DNA from: JAOUEA01 sp040882605
GTDB taxonomy: Bacteria > Actinomycetota > UBA4738 > HRBIN12
Reading direction: 5' to 3'
DNA length: 64,000 bases
NCBI GenBank assembly: GCA_040882605.1
Contig: JBBEAY010000065.1
Span: 6,431 to 70,430 of the forward strand
The notes below the pieces were generated by a model, which ran no database searches, was not told the DNA's origin, and saw nothing but the letters and a program-made list of their open reading frames with translations. Made by a program: the position numbers and the translations under genes. Below are positions 54,741 to 63,812 of the stretch, in pieces; positions within the stretch are counted from its first letter, which is position 1, and every line of letters starts with the position of its first letter.

Positions 54741-56525
54741 ATGACCGAGGAGACGACGGTCGCCCCAGAGGCGACCGAGAGCGAAGCGGCCCCTGAGGCC
54801 TTTACCGAGGAGGTTGCAGCCGCTGACATCAGCACCGCTAGCGCGGCAGAGCCTGAACCCGCGGCCGAGCCGGCCGTGATCGAACAGCGGCCCGCGGCGA
54901 ACGCAGCGAAGGCCACCCCGCCCCCCGCCGATGGCAAGGATTACACGCCCGAGGAGCTGATCCAGGCGCTCGAGGCGTCGTTCCACGACTTCGGTGACGG
55001 CGACATCGTCGAAGGCGACGTGGTCAAGATCGACCGCGACGAGGTGCTGCTCGACATCGGCTACAAGAGCGAGGGCGTGATCCCGAGCAAAGAGCTCTCG
55101 ATCCGCCACGACGTCGACCCCAACGAGGTCGTGAAGGTCGGCGAGCACATCGAAGCCTTGGTCTTGCAGAAAGAAGACAAGGAAGGCCGCCTGATCCTGT
55201 CGAAGAAGCGTGCGCAGTATGAGCGCGCATGGGGTCGCATCGAAGGCGTGATGAACTCCGGCCAGACGATCAAGGGCCCCGTCATCGAGGTCGTGAAGGG
55301 CGGGCTGATCCTCGACATCGGTCTGCGCGGGTTCCTGCCGGCTTCCCTGGTCGACCTGCGCCGAGTCCGCGACCTGGCCCCGTTCGTCGGCACCGAGCTC
55401 GAGGCGAAGATCATCGAGCTGGACCGCAACCGCAACAACGTCGTGCTGAGCCGGCGCGCCTTCCTCGAAGAATCGCAGAGCGAGGGGCGCAAGAAGTTCC
55501 TCGACGGCCTGCAGAAGGGCGAACGGCGCAAGGGCACGGTCAGCTCGATCGTGAACTTCGGCGCGTTCGTCGATCTCGGCGGGGTCGACGGCCTTGTCCA
55601 CGTCTCCGAGCTCAGCTGGAAGCACGTCGACCATCCGCAGGAAGTCGTCACGGTCGGCCAGGAGGTCGACGTCGAGGTGCTCGATGTCGATCTCGAGCGC
55701 GAGCGGGTCTCGCTCTCGCTCAAGGCCACCCAGGAAGACCCTTGGAAAGAGTTCGAGCGCACGTCGAAGGCCGGCGCGATCATCTCCGGGCAGGTCACGA
55801 AGCTCGTGCCGTTCGGCGCGTTCGTGCGCGTCGCACATGGCATCGAAGGACTGGTGCACATCTCCGAGATCTCCCACGAGCACGTCGACACGCCCGAGTC
55901 GGTGCTGTCTGTCGGCGATGAAGTGCAGGTGAAGGTGATCGACGTCGACATCTCGCGCCGGCGCGTGAGCCTGTCGATGCGCCAGGTCACCGCGCCGGCA
56001 CCGCGGGAGCCCGAGATCAAGGCCGAGCCGGCGGAGGACCGCCGCGAGCCCGGGCCCGACATGGTTTCGACGATCCAGATCCCCGACGACATCCTGGCTG
56101 CTGTCGCGCAAGCCGACGCTGTACGCGCAACCGAGCCGGAGCAAGCAGAGCCGGAAGTCGCCGAGGCTGAGCCGCAGGTTGCAGAGGCCGAGGCAGCCGT
56201 CGAGATCGCCGCTCCCGAGGCGCAGCCCGAGCAGACCGAGGAGACCGAGGTTGCCAACACCATCGACGCGCCCGTCGAGGAATCGGCGGCCCAGCCGGAG
56301 CCTGCCGTCGAGCCCGCCGCGGACGACACTGCCGTCGAGGTGATCTCTGCCGATGAGCCCGAGGCCGACGAACCTCCCGCCGACGATGCCATCGTCGCTG
56401 AAGCGGAAGTCGCGGAAGCAGAGGCCAAAGCCGACGCAGAGCCTCCAGAGGCGCCGGCCGAAGAGGAAGTCTCGCTCGAGGCGATCCTCGAGGATCTGAA
56501 GCGGCGCGAGGGCCGCTCCGAGTAG
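54741..56525 (+). CDS. rpsA: 30S ribosomal protein S1
   Basis: 594 residues with four S1 RNA-binding domains at about 86-160, 175-245, 258-330 and 345-415, for example VNFGAFVDLGGVDGLVHVSELSW and VPFGAFVRVAHGIEGLVHISEIS. S1 helps 30S subunits bind structured messages. Acidic Ala/Glu/Pro-rich extensions lie at both ends: ~75 residues before the first domain and ~175 after the last, longer than usual for actinobacterial S1. Ends LEAILEDLKRREGRSE. Confidence 0.95.
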   Translation: MTEETTVAPEATESEAAPEAFTEEVAAADISTASAAEPEPAAEPAVIEQRPAANAAKATPPPADGKDYTPEELIQALEASFHDFGDGDIVEGDVVKIDRDEVLLDIGYKSEGVIPSKELSIRHDVDPNEVVKVGEHIEALVLQKEDKEGRLILSKKRAQYERAWGRIEGVMNSGQTIKGPVIEVVKGGLILDIGLRGFLPASLVDLRRVRDLAPFVGTELEAKIIELDRNRNNVVLSRRAFLEESQSEGRKKFLDGLQKGERRKGTVSSIVNFGAFVDLGGVDGLVHVSELSWKHVDHPQEVVTVGQEVDVEVLDVDLERERVSLSLKATQEDPWKEFERTSKAGAIISGQVTKLVPFGAFVRVAHGIEGLVHISEISHEHVDTPESVLSVGDEVQVKVIDVDISRRRVSLSMRQVTAPAPREPEIKAEPAEDRREPGPDMVSTIQIPDDILAAVAQADAVRATEPEQAEPEVAEAEPQVAEAEAAVEIAAPEAQPEQTEETEVANTIDAPVEESAAQPEPAVEPAADDTAVEVISADEPEADEPPADDAIVAEAEVAEAEAKADAEPPEAPAEEEVSLEAILEDLKRREGRSE

Positions 56526-56553
56526 CGGCCTCGAGGCCGGCCGGCGGTACCGA

Positions 56554-57162
56554 GTGCTGCTGGTCGGTCTCACGGGCGGTATCGGGTCGGGCAAGTCAAC
56601 CGTGGCCCGCATGCTCGCGAGCCGTGGCGCCGTGGTTCTCGACGCAGATGGGCTCGCGCGCGACGCCGTCGAACCCGGCACCCCCGGCTATGACGCGGTG
56701 ATGGCTCGCTTCGGTGACGCCGTTGTCACGCCCGGCGGGTCGATCGACCGCGCTGCTCTCGCCTCGATCGTGTTCGGTGACGATTCGGCACGAACCGATC
56801 TCGAGTCGATCGTGCACCCACAGGTCCGGCGTGCGATCGCCGAGGCGGTCGCCGCGCGCGCAGACAGCGACGACGTGGTGGTGGTCGATTCCCCGTTGCT
56901 GATCGAGACCGGGGCCCACGAAGGTTTCCCGGTCGTGATCGTGGTGACGGCATCGGACGAGTCCCGCATCGCGCGGCTGGCGGCGCGTGGCATGTCCGAC
57001 AGCGATGTGCGGTCTCGCATGGCTGCCCAGATGCCCCTCGAGGACAAGGCCGCCCACGCCGACGTGTTGCTCGACAACGAGGGCGACGAGCGCGCGCTCG
57101 AAGCCCAGGTCGATCGGCTCTGGGCCGACCTTCGCGAGCGAGCCCTATCATCGCCGCCGTGA
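56554..57162 (+). CDS. coaE: Dephospho-CoA kinase CoaE
   Basis: A 202-residue kinase for the last step of coenzyme A synthesis. The P-loop GLTGGIGSGKST is at residues 5-16, LDADGLARDAVEPGTPGYD is the substrate region and DSPLLIETG the lid-adjacent segment. It is the short form, without the UPF0157 domain fused to CoaE in mycobacteria. rpsA-coaE order is conserved in actinobacteria. The GTG start has no strong Shine-Dalgarno sequence; the stop overlaps the next GTG. Confidence 0.93.
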   Translation: MLLVGLTGGIGSGKSTVARMLASRGAVVLDADGLARDAVEPGTPGYDAVMARFGDAVVTPGGSIDRAALASIVFGDDSARTDLESIVHPQVRRAIAEAVAARADSDDVVVVDSPLLIETGAHEGFPVVIVVTASDESRIARLAARGMSDSDVRSRMAAQMPLEDKAAHADVLLDNEGDERALEAQVDRLWADLRERALSSPP

Positions 57163-57860
57163 GGTTCCGAGCCGTGATGTTCGACGTGGGGGAGACGCTG
57201 GTGCACCCGGCGCCGTCGTTCCCCGAGCTTTTCGCCCGCATCGTGGGCGAGGCCGGACACGAACGCGATGCCGACGCGGTGCTCGAGGCGAGCGCCGCGG
57301 TTCGCCGCCGGTTCAGCGAGGCTTCGCGCGACGGTGACCTGTGGACCCTCACGCCCGAGTCCTCGCAGGCGTTCTGGCTGGGTGTGTACGAGCTCATGCT
57401 CGAGTCGCTCGGCCTGCCCTCGGCCGGCGGGCTGCGCGAGCGGCTCTACTCAGGGTTCACGGATCTCACTAACTACGCGCTCTTCGACGACGTGCCCGAG
57501 GCGCTCGACGATCTCGCGACGGCCGGGGCCACGCTCGGCATCGTGTCGAACTTCGAGGCGTGGCTCGACGATCTGCTCGGCCTGCTCGGCGTGCGCGACC
57601 GGTTCGCGGTGCGGGTGATCAGCGGACTCGAGGGCCTCGAAAAGCCGGACCCCCGCATCTACCGCCTGGCGCTCGAGCGAGCCGGCATACCGCCCGAGGC
57701 GACGGCCTTCGTCGGTGACAACCCCGAGTTCGACGTGGGACCTCCCGCGGCGCTGGGCATGTTCCCGGTCTTGATCGACCGCCGCGAGCGCCACCCCGAT
57801 CACGATGGGGCTCGCATCACCGATCTGCGTGAGCTTTTCGATCTACTGGAAGCCGCATGA
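57159..57860 (+). CDS. HAD-superfamily hydrolase
   Basis: A 233-residue haloacid-dehalogenase-like protein. Motif I is FDVGETLVHP, where the usual second Asp is Gly, so it may lack the general acid of phosphatases in this family. Motif II is GIVSNFE, motif III LEKPDPRIY, and motif IV FVGDNPEFDV. The substrate is unknown. GTG 57159 overlaps the coaE stop (GTGA); ATG 57177 would start at motif I. It overlaps the DUF2203 gene by four bases. Confidence 0.85.
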   Translation: MRFRAVMFDVGETLVHPAPSFPELFARIVGEAGHERDADAVLEASAAVRRRFSEASRDGDLWTLTPESSQAFWLGVYELMLESLGLPSAGGLRERLYSGFTDLTNYALFDDVPEALDDLATAGATLGIVSNFEAWLDDLLGLLGVRDRFAVRVISGLEGLEKPDPRIYRLALERAGIPPEATAFVGDNPEFDVGPPAALGMFPVLIDRRERHPDHDGARITDLRELFDLLEAA

Positions 57861-58225
57861 CCGATCGCCTGTTCGACGCCGAGCGCGCCGAGGCTGCGCT
57901 GCCCATGCTTCGTGAGCTGCTTCCCAGGGTTCGCGACTCTCGGCGTGCGCTGATCGAGTCGAGCGCCCGCATCTCCCAAGCCGTGCAGGCAGACGGCGGG
58001 GGCGTCGCAGGAGGCGACTGGTTCGCTGCCCAGCAGTCGCTCCGCGCCGACCTCATCCTGCTGGCCGATGAAGGCATCTTGCTCCGCGATCCTGAGATGG
58101 GGCTCGTCGATTTCCCGGCAGAACGCGAAGGCAGGCGGGTGTTCCTGTGCTGGCGGCTCGGCGAGGACGATGTGGCCTGGTACCACGAGGACCGCGCCGG
58201 ATTCTCGAACAGGAAGCCACTGTGA
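57857..58225 (+). CDS. DUF2203 family protein
   Basis: A 122-residue protein matching DUF2203 in LFDAERAEAALPMLRELLP, LVDFPAEREGRRVFLCWRLGED and VAWYHEDRAGFSNRKPL. No function is known for the family. ATG 57857 overlaps the HAD stop, and its own stop overlaps the next GTG, so the coaE-to-dehydrogenase series is probably one transcript. Confidence 0.8.
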   Translation: MTDRLFDAERAEAALPMLRELLPRVRDSRRALIESSARISQAVQADGGGVAGGDWFAAQQSLRADLILLADEGILLRDPEMGLVDFPAEREGRRVFLCWRLGEDDVAWYHEDRAGFSNRKPL

Positions 58226-59247
58226 CTGAGCGCCCGGTGGTGGTGGTGGTCGGCGCCGACGCCGATGACCCGCCTCCCGGCATCGAGGCGGCCGGCGATG
58301 CTGTCGAGCTCCGGTACGCCCCCGACGCCGAAGCGCTCGGCCAGCTCCTGTCTGAGGCCGACGCGCTGTTCGCATGGCGGTCCGATCCGCCATGGCTTCC
58401 GGCCGCGTGGCCACCATCGCCGCGGCTCCGCTGGATCCAGTCGGCCTCGGCGGGGGTCGACATGCTGCTGTTCCCCGAGCTGATCGAGAGCGAGGTCGTC
58501 GTCACGAATGCCCGCGGCGTGTTCGAGGAGCCGATCGCGGAATGGGTGATCGGGGCCATGCTTGCGTTCGCGACCGGACTCCACCGTTCGATCGTCGACC
58601 AGCAGCATGGCGAGTGGACATCAGGCAGGTCCACCGAACGGCTCGAGGGCGCCCGGCTCGTCGTCGTCGGGCCGGGTCCGATCGGCCAGGCCACCGCGAC
58701 CCGGGCGATCGCGCTCGGCATGTCCGTCTCGCTCGTGGGCCGCCGACCCCGGCGCCACGAGACGTTCGGCGACGTGCTGGGTGTGGACCAGTTGCATCGG
58801 GCGCTCTCCGGCGCCGACCACGTGCTGGACGCGCTCCCGTCGACCGATGCCACGCGAGAACTGTTCGACGCCGCCGCCTTCGCAGCGATGCCTGCCCGCG
58901 CTCGCTTCTACAACGTCGGGCGCGGCGGCACCGTCGACGAGGCTGCGCTGATCGAGGCCTTACGAGCCGGCACGATCGCCGGGGCGGCCCTCGACGTGTT
59001 CGTCGTCGAGCCGCTGCCTGCCGAGAGCTCCCTGTGGACGATGCCGAACGTCATCGTCTCGCCCCACGTCAGCGGCGACGTGACGGGCTGGGAACACCGG
59101 GTCGTTTCGATCTTCGTCGAGAACGCTCGCAGGTTCGCAGCCGGCGAGCCGCTCGTGAACCTCGTCGACAAGCAGGCCGGTCACGGCGTCGGCGAGCCAC
59201 CCACGAACCAGGGGCGGGGTCTGCCGCCCGGCCCTGACGATGCGTAG
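58222..59247 (+). CDS. D-isomer-specific 2-hydroxyacid dehydrogenase family protein
   Basis: A 341-residue NAD(P)-dependent dehydrogenase. The nucleotide-binding GPGPIG is at 150-155, the substrate arginine region is YNVGRGGTVDEAAL, and the catalytic histidine is in VSPHVSG. It resembles the GhrA/phosphoglycerate-dehydrogenase-like group acting on glyoxylate or other 2-oxoacids; the substrate is not evident. Start GTG 58222 overlaps the DUF2203 stop. Confidence 0.88.
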   Translation: MTERPVVVVVGADADDPPPGIEAAGDAVELRYAPDAEALGQLLSEADALFAWRSDPPWLPAAWPPSPRLRWIQSASAGVDMLLFPELIESEVVVTNARGVFEEPIAEWVIGAMLAFATGLHRSIVDQQHGEWTSGRSTERLEGARLVVVGPGPIGQATATRAIALGMSVSLVGRRPRRHETFGDVLGVDQLHRALSGADHVLDALPSTDATRELFDAAAFAAMPARARFYNVGRGGTVDEAALIEALRAGTIAGAALDVFVVEPLPAESSLWTMPNVIVSPHVSGDVTGWEHRVVSIFVENARRFAAGEPLVNLVDKQAGHGVGEPPTNQGRGLPPGPDDA

Positions 59248-59259
59248 TCCCACGCCGGC

Positions 59260-60168
59260 ATGACCGAGCGCGTGATCGAGGTTCGAGGCCTGCGCAAGAC
59301 CTACGGCGCCATCGAGGCCGTGCGAGGCATCGATCTGCACGTCGACCGAGGCGAGGTGTTCGCCCTGCTCGGCCCGAACGGCGCCGGCAAGACCACCACC
59401 GTCGAGATCCTCGAGGGCTTCCGGGGCCGATCCGACGGGCAGGTGCAGGTGCTCGGTCACGATCCGGCCCGCCACGAGGAGGCGCTCCGCCGGCGCATCG
59501 GCATCGTGCTGCAGTCGACCGGGGTCGACCCATATCTCACGGTAAGCGAGACGATCGAGATGTACAGCGGCTACTACCCGTCGCCTCGTCCCGCCGGCGA
59601 GGTGATCGAGCTGGTGGGTCTCGCGGAGAAACGCGATACCCGCGTGCTCAAGCTCTCGGGAGGACAGCAGCGACGCTTGGATGTCGCGATCGCGCTCGCC
59701 GGCGATCCTGAGCTGCTGTTCCTCGATGAACCCACGACGGGGTTCGATCCGAGCGCCCGACGAGCGGCGTGGCAGATCGTGAAGGAGTTGACCGCGCTGG
59801 GAAAAACCGTGTTCCTCACGACTCACTTCATGGACGAGGCCCAATTCCTCGCCGACCGTCTCGCTGTCATCGCCCGGGGCGAGATCGTGGCCGATGGCAC
59901 GCCCGCGACGCTCGCCGGGCGCGACCAGATGAAAGCGCGGATCCGTTTCCGGTTCGCGGGGGCAGGCCTGGAGCCGCCGTCGCTCGGCCAGGAGGTGCTC
60001 TCCGACGGGGGCTGGGAGATCAGGGTGGACGATCCGACGAGGCCTCTTCACGAACTCACAGGCTGGGCGCTCGAACGCGGTGCCTCGTTCACGATGCTCG
60101 ACGTGTCGCGTCCCAGCCTGGAGGACGTCTACCTCGAGATCACACGCCCCCAAGAGGAAGCCAAGTGA
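59260..60168 (+). CDS. ABC-2 type transporter ATPase
   Basis: A 302-residue ATPase of the CcmA/DrrA-like group: Walker A GPNGAGKTT, signature LSGGQQRRLDVAIAL, Walker B LLFLDEPTTGFDP and switch LTTHFMDEAQ. The C-terminal ~80 residues are the extension typical of drug or lipid exporters. It overlaps the permease gene by four bases. The cargo is unknown. Confidence 0.9.
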   Translation: MTERVIEVRGLRKTYGAIEAVRGIDLHVDRGEVFALLGPNGAGKTTTVEILEGFRGRSDGQVQVLGHDPARHEEALRRRIGIVLQSTGVDPYLTVSETIEMYSGYYPSPRPAGEVIELVGLAEKRDTRVLKLSGGQQRRLDVAIALAGDPELLFLDEPTTGFDPSARRAAWQIVKELTALGKTVFLTTHFMDEAQFLADRLAVIARGEIVADGTPATLAGRDQMKARIRFRFAGAGLEPPSLGQEVLSDGGWEIRVDDPTRPLHELTGWALERGASFTMLDVSRPSLEDVYLEITRPQEEAK

Positions 60169-60968
60169 GCAACATCGCGCTCACCGCGGGCCAGGTCCGC
60201 TACACGAACAAGGCCTTCTGGCGGAACCCAGCGTCGGCGTTCTTCACGTTCGCGTTCCCCCTGATGTTCCTGGTGATCTTCACGTCGCTCATCAGGGGAG
60301 ACATCGACATCGGTGGGGTGAAGCTCGACCTCGCGACGTACTTCGTGGTGGCCGAGGCCGCGTTCGGGATCATCTCAGCCTGCTACACGAACATCGCGAT
60401 CAGCGTGAGCTTCCAGCGTGACCAGGGCATCCTCAAACGCACGCGTGGAACGCCCCTCCCGGGATGGTCGTACCTGTCGGCCAGGGTCATCCACTCGATG
60501 ATCATCGGATCGATCCTCGTGGTGATCACCGTGGTCTTCGGGATCATCTTCTACTCGGCCGACGTTCCCACCGGCGTGCCGCTCCTCCAGTTCCTCCTCA
60601 CGCTCGTCGTCGGTAGTCTCAGCTTCGCGGCACTCGCACTCGCTCTCACTGCGGTGATCCCCAACGCCGACGCGTCACCCGCGATCGTGAACGCTTCCAT
60701 CTTGCCTCTGCTGTTCCTTTCCGGGATCTTCATCCCGATCGGCGCCGACGCCCCGGGGTGGATCACGGGTGTGAGCAATCTCTTCCCGGTGCGCCCCTTC
60801 TTCGATGCGATGGCGAACAGCTTCCTCGGCAACATCACGGTGCAAACACCCGTAGGCCCCGTGCGCGCCCTCCCATACGACTGGGTCGACCTGCTGATCG
60901 TGGCGGCCTGGGGTCTCGCGGGACTAGGGGTGGCGGCGCGCTTCTTCAGCTGGGAGCCGCGCAAGTAG
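60165..60968 (+). CDS. ABC-2 type transporter permease
   Basis: A 267-residue membrane protein with about six spans and an ABC-2 permease pattern: RYTNKAFWRNPASAFFTFAFPLMFLVIFTS at the N-terminus and LPLLFLSGIFIPIGADAPGWI near the C-terminus. With the preceding ATPase it forms a two-gene exporter. GTG 60165 overlaps the ATPase stop. Confidence 0.88.
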   Translation: MSNIALTAGQVRYTNKAFWRNPASAFFTFAFPLMFLVIFTSLIRGDIDIGGVKLDLATYFVVAEAAFGIISACYTNIAISVSFQRDQGILKRTRGTPLPGWSYLSARVIHSMIIGSILVVITVVFGIIFYSADVPTGVPLLQFLLTLVVGSLSFAALALALTAVIPNADASPAIVNASILPLLFLSGIFIPIGADAPGWITGVSNLFPVRPFFDAMANSFLGNITVQTPVGPVRALPYDWVDLLIVAAWGLAGLGVAARFFSWEPRK

Positions 60969-60970
60969 CT

Positions 60971-61015
60971 CGAACCGCTCTGCTAGGCTCCCGACTCTGG
61001 GCGCGAAGCGGTTCG
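60971..61015. repeat. Inverted repeat flanking a -10 element before the binding-protein gene
   Basis: CGAACCGCT (60971-60979) and AGCGGTTCG (61007-61015) are perfectly complementary, separated by 27 bases. TAGGCT (60984-60989), a plausible -10, lies in the spacer. The arms could be an operator clamping the promoter or a 5' hairpin. Confidence 0.5.
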
Positions 61016-61054
61016 CCGCTCGCCCCAATGACTTCGAAACGAGGGGGAAGCGTG

Positions 61055-61966
61055 ATGCGGAAGTTCCTGCTCGGGCTGGCTGTGCTCGGGATCGTCGCTG
61101 CCGCATGCGCGCCCGAGGACGACCCGGTGACCGAGCCGACCGACTCGGGAGGCACCACGGAGCCCGCGCCGGTCGATGCCACGAGCTGCGCGGCAGACGC
61201 GACCCTCGTGAACGACGGCACCCTCACCGTGGGCACCGGCAACCCCGCGTTCCCGCCCTGGTGGGAAGGTGGCACCACCGACGAGAACAAGGACTGGGAG
61301 TTCAACGACCCCTACCTGCTCCAGGGCTTCGAAGGCGCCACCGTGGGCGCGGTGGCCGAACAGCTCGGATTCTCCTCGGACCAGATCGAGTTCGTGCCGG
61401 TGCCGTTCGGCAAGTCGTTCGCCCCCGGGCCGAAGGACTTCGACTTCGTGGTGCAGCAGATCTCCTACGCCGACAAGCGCGCCGAGGCAGTCGACTTCAG
61501 CGAGAGCTACTACGACGTGAACCAGGCGCTCGTCTCGGTGAAGGGCTCGGCGATCGAGGGGGCCACGACCCTGGCCGAACTCCAAGCCGCGAAGCTGGGC
61601 GCTCCGCTCGGCACGACGAGCTTCGACTACATCGACCAGAACATCCAGCCCACCGAGGAGCCGGCCGTCTATCCTGACCTCAACGGCGCCGTGCAGGCGC
61701 TGAAGAATGGGCAGGTCGACGGCATCGTGGTGGACCTGCCGACAGCATTCTTCGTGACCGCCGTACAGATCCCCAACGGCGTCATCGTAGGTCAGTTCCC
61801 GACCGTGGGGGCGCAGGAGTACTTCGCGTTCGCCCTGGAGAAGGACAGCGCCTTCACCGGATGCGTCGACCTTGCCCTGCAGGCACTTAGGGACGACGGC
61901 ACGCTGGCCTCGATCCAGCAGGAATGGCTGTCGGACAAGGCCTCGGCCCCGGTCATCGAGAGCTGA
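61055..61966 (+). CDS. Amino acid ABC transporter binding lipoprotein (family 3)
   Basis: A 303-residue lipoprotein: MRKFLLGLAVLGIVAAAC ends in a lipobox, followed by an acidic linker. The family 3 fold is seen in DGTLTVGTGNPAFPPWWEGG, FDFVVQQISYADKRAEAVDFSESYYDV and GQVDGIVVDLPTAF. It heads a complete amino acid uptake operon with the two following genes. GAGGGGGAAG lies upstream; GTG 61052 is an alternative start one codon earlier. Confidence 0.9.
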   Translation: MRKFLLGLAVLGIVAAACAPEDDPVTEPTDSGGTTEPAPVDATSCAADATLVNDGTLTVGTGNPAFPPWWEGGTTDENKDWEFNDPYLLQGFEGATVGAVAEQLGFSSDQIEFVPVPFGKSFAPGPKDFDFVVQQISYADKRAEAVDFSESYYDVNQALVSVKGSAIEGATTLAELQAAKLGAPLGTTSFDYIDQNIQPTEEPAVYPDLNGAVQALKNGQVDGIVVDLPTAFFVTAVQIPNGVIVGQFPTVGAQEYFAFALEKDSAFTGCVDLALQALRDDGTLASIQQEWLSDKASAPVIES

Positions 61967-61986
61967 TCACAACGGAGGCATAGGCG

Positions 61987-62901
61987 GTGGCAATGGGCTC
62001 GGGGGGGACCCCGAACCTCCACACGCCGATCGGCACGCCCGGTCTCGATCCTAAGGTGCCGTTGCCTCCCGGCAGCCGTCGCTCACGCATCCTGACGGGC
62101 GGGGAGCCGGGCGCGCGGAGCGTGTGGATCGCCGTCGCGAGCACCTTGGTCTTCTTCGGAGTGGTCGCGACTTCGATCGTGCGCTCTCCCGGTTGGGAGT
62201 CGATCAAGACGACGTTCTTCGACCGTGAGGTCTTCACCGACAGCCTCCCGAAGATCGTCGGTCAGTTCGGCACGAACGTGTTCATCTTCCTCATCGCGGA
62301 GGTGCTCGTCTTGATCGTGGCGCTGGCGCTGGCGGTGATGCGGAGCCTGCCCGGGCCTGTGTTCGCCCCGCTGCGGATCCTCGCCATCGGCTACACCGAC
62401 CTGTTCAGGGGCATCCCGACCATCCTCGTCATCTCTCTCCTCGGTTTCGGGGTCCCGGCATTGCGCTTACAAGGCCTGCCGACCGACGAGGTGTTCTGGG
62501 CGATCGTCGCGCTCGTGCTCGTGTACTCCGCCTACGTCGCGGAGGTGTACCGGGCCGGCATCGAATCGGTGCATCCGAGCCAGACCGCGGCCGCCAGGTC
62601 GCTCGGCTTGTCGCGTATGCAATCGATGCGCCACGTCGTGCTGCCACAGGCGGTCCGGCGCGTCATCCCTCCGCTCCTCAATGACTTCATCGGCTTGCAG
62701 AAGGACTCTGCTCTGGTGGCGTTCATCGGGGTGGTCGAAGGCCTCCAAACAGCCAACATCATCTCGCAGGCGAATTTCGACTACACGCCCTACGTCTCCC
62801 TCGCGATCGTGTATCTGGTGATCACCATCCCGCAGACACGGTTCGTCGATTGGCTCGTGGAGCGCGACCGCCGCCGTCGGCAAGGAGGAGCTGCTCTGTG
62901 A
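61987..62901 (+). CDS. Amino acid ABC transporter permease
   Basis: A 304-residue HisM/GlnP-type permease with about five spans. A ~45-residue hydrophilic N-terminus precedes VWIAVASTLVFFGVVATSIV. IGYTDLFRGIPTILVISLLG and the coupling region AAARSLGLSRMQSMRHVVLPQA are diagnostic. GTG 61987 follows AGGCATAGGCG; the ATG two codons later is an alternative start. The stop overlaps the ATPase GTG by four bases. Confidence 0.9.
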   Translation: MAMGSGGTPNLHTPIGTPGLDPKVPLPPGSRRSRILTGGEPGARSVWIAVASTLVFFGVVATSIVRSPGWESIKTTFFDREVFTDSLPKIVGQFGTNVFIFLIAEVLVLIVALALAVMRSLPGPVFAPLRILAIGYTDLFRGIPTILVISLLGFGVPALRLQGLPTDEVFWAIVALVLVYSAYVAEVYRAGIESVHPSQTAAARSLGLSRMQSMRHVVLPQAVRRVIPPLLNDFIGLQKDSALVAFIGVVEGLQTANIISQANFDYTPYVSLAIVYLVITIPQTRFVDWLVERDRRRRQGGAAL

Positions 62902-63665
62902 CCGGCATCACCGAGACGGAGTCACCGGCGATCGTGATCGAGGGGCTCCACAAGTCCTTCGGCTCGCTGCAAGTGCTTCGCGGCGTTGATCTCGAGGTGG
63001 CCGACCACGAGGTTATCTGCCTGATCGGTGCGTCGGGGTCGGGCAAGTCGACGCTGCTGCGGTGCGTGAACCTGCTCGAGCCGATCGACTCCGGACGCAT
63101 CGTGGTCGAGGGCGAAGAGATCACCGCAACGGGCGTCGACGTCAACGCGATCCGCCGACACATCGGCATCGTGTTCCAGTCGTTCAACCTCTTCCCGCAC
63201 ATGAGCGTGCTGCGCAACATCACGCTCGCCCCCACGAAGGTCGTGGGGGCGTCGGCGCCGGATGCCGACGCCGAGGCTCGGGAGCTCCTCGACCGGTTCG
63301 GACTCGCCGACAAGGCCGACGAGTACCCGGACCGGCTCTCCGGCGGGCAGCAGCAGCGCGTGGCGATCATGCGCGCGCTCGCCATGAAGCCCGACATCAT
63401 GCTCCTCGACGAGGTCACGAGCGCGCTCGACCCCGAGCTCGTGGCCGAAGTGCTCGACGTGATCCGAGAGCTCGCGACCGCCGGCATGACGATGCTGATC
63501 GCGACCCACGAGATGAGCTTCGCGCGCGACATCGCGACCAGGGTGTGCTTCCTCGACGAAGGGGTGATCGCGGAGCAGGGGCCTCCCGATCGCATCTTCG
63601 GCGAGCCTGAGCACGAGCGCACGAAGCAGTTCCTGGCGCGCATCGTGGCGGCGGGCCGCATGTGA
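62898..63665 (+). CDS. Amino acid ABC transporter ATPase
   Basis: A 255-residue ATPase: Walker A GASGSGKST, FQSFNLFPHMSVLRNI, signature LSGGQQQRVAIMRAL, Walker B IMLLDEVTSALDP and switch ATHEMSFARD. Walker B has LLDEV where LLDEP is usual. GTG 62898 starts in a four-base overlap. It is similar to the ATPase at 49.1 kb, so this genome has at least two polar-amino-acid importers. Confidence 0.92.
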   Translation: MTGITETESPAIVIEGLHKSFGSLQVLRGVDLEVADHEVICLIGASGSGKSTLLRCVNLLEPIDSGRIVVEGEEITATGVDVNAIRRHIGIVFQSFNLFPHMSVLRNITLAPTKVVGASAPDADAEARELLDRFGLADKADEYPDRLSGGQQQRVAIMRALAMKPDIMLLDEVTSALDPELVAEVLDVIRELATAGMTMLIATHEMSFARDIATRVCFLDEGVIAEQGPPDRIFGEPEHERTKQFLARIVAAGRM

Positions 63666-63812
63666 GACTTCCGACAAGTTGAACCGAGCGCTATCCGATG
63701 GACGAGACTGACGCCGCCGAACCACGAGGCGGATCCGTACTCGATCGTGCTCGCGTCCTCGCAGACCATCTGCTCCGTGGTGCGTGTCGGTGGCAGGTTC
63801 TAGACTTCCGGA

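Noticed and set aside
53078..54937. Minus-strand open frame (619 codons) opposite polA
   Set aside because: Antisense of the conserved polymerase domain with no ribosome-binding site or recognisable motif.
54654..56681. Long minus-strand open frame (675 codons) opposite rpsA
   Set aside because: It mirrors the repetitive Ala/Glu codons of rpsA. The translated product is low complexity, and the plus strand encodes clear S1 domains.
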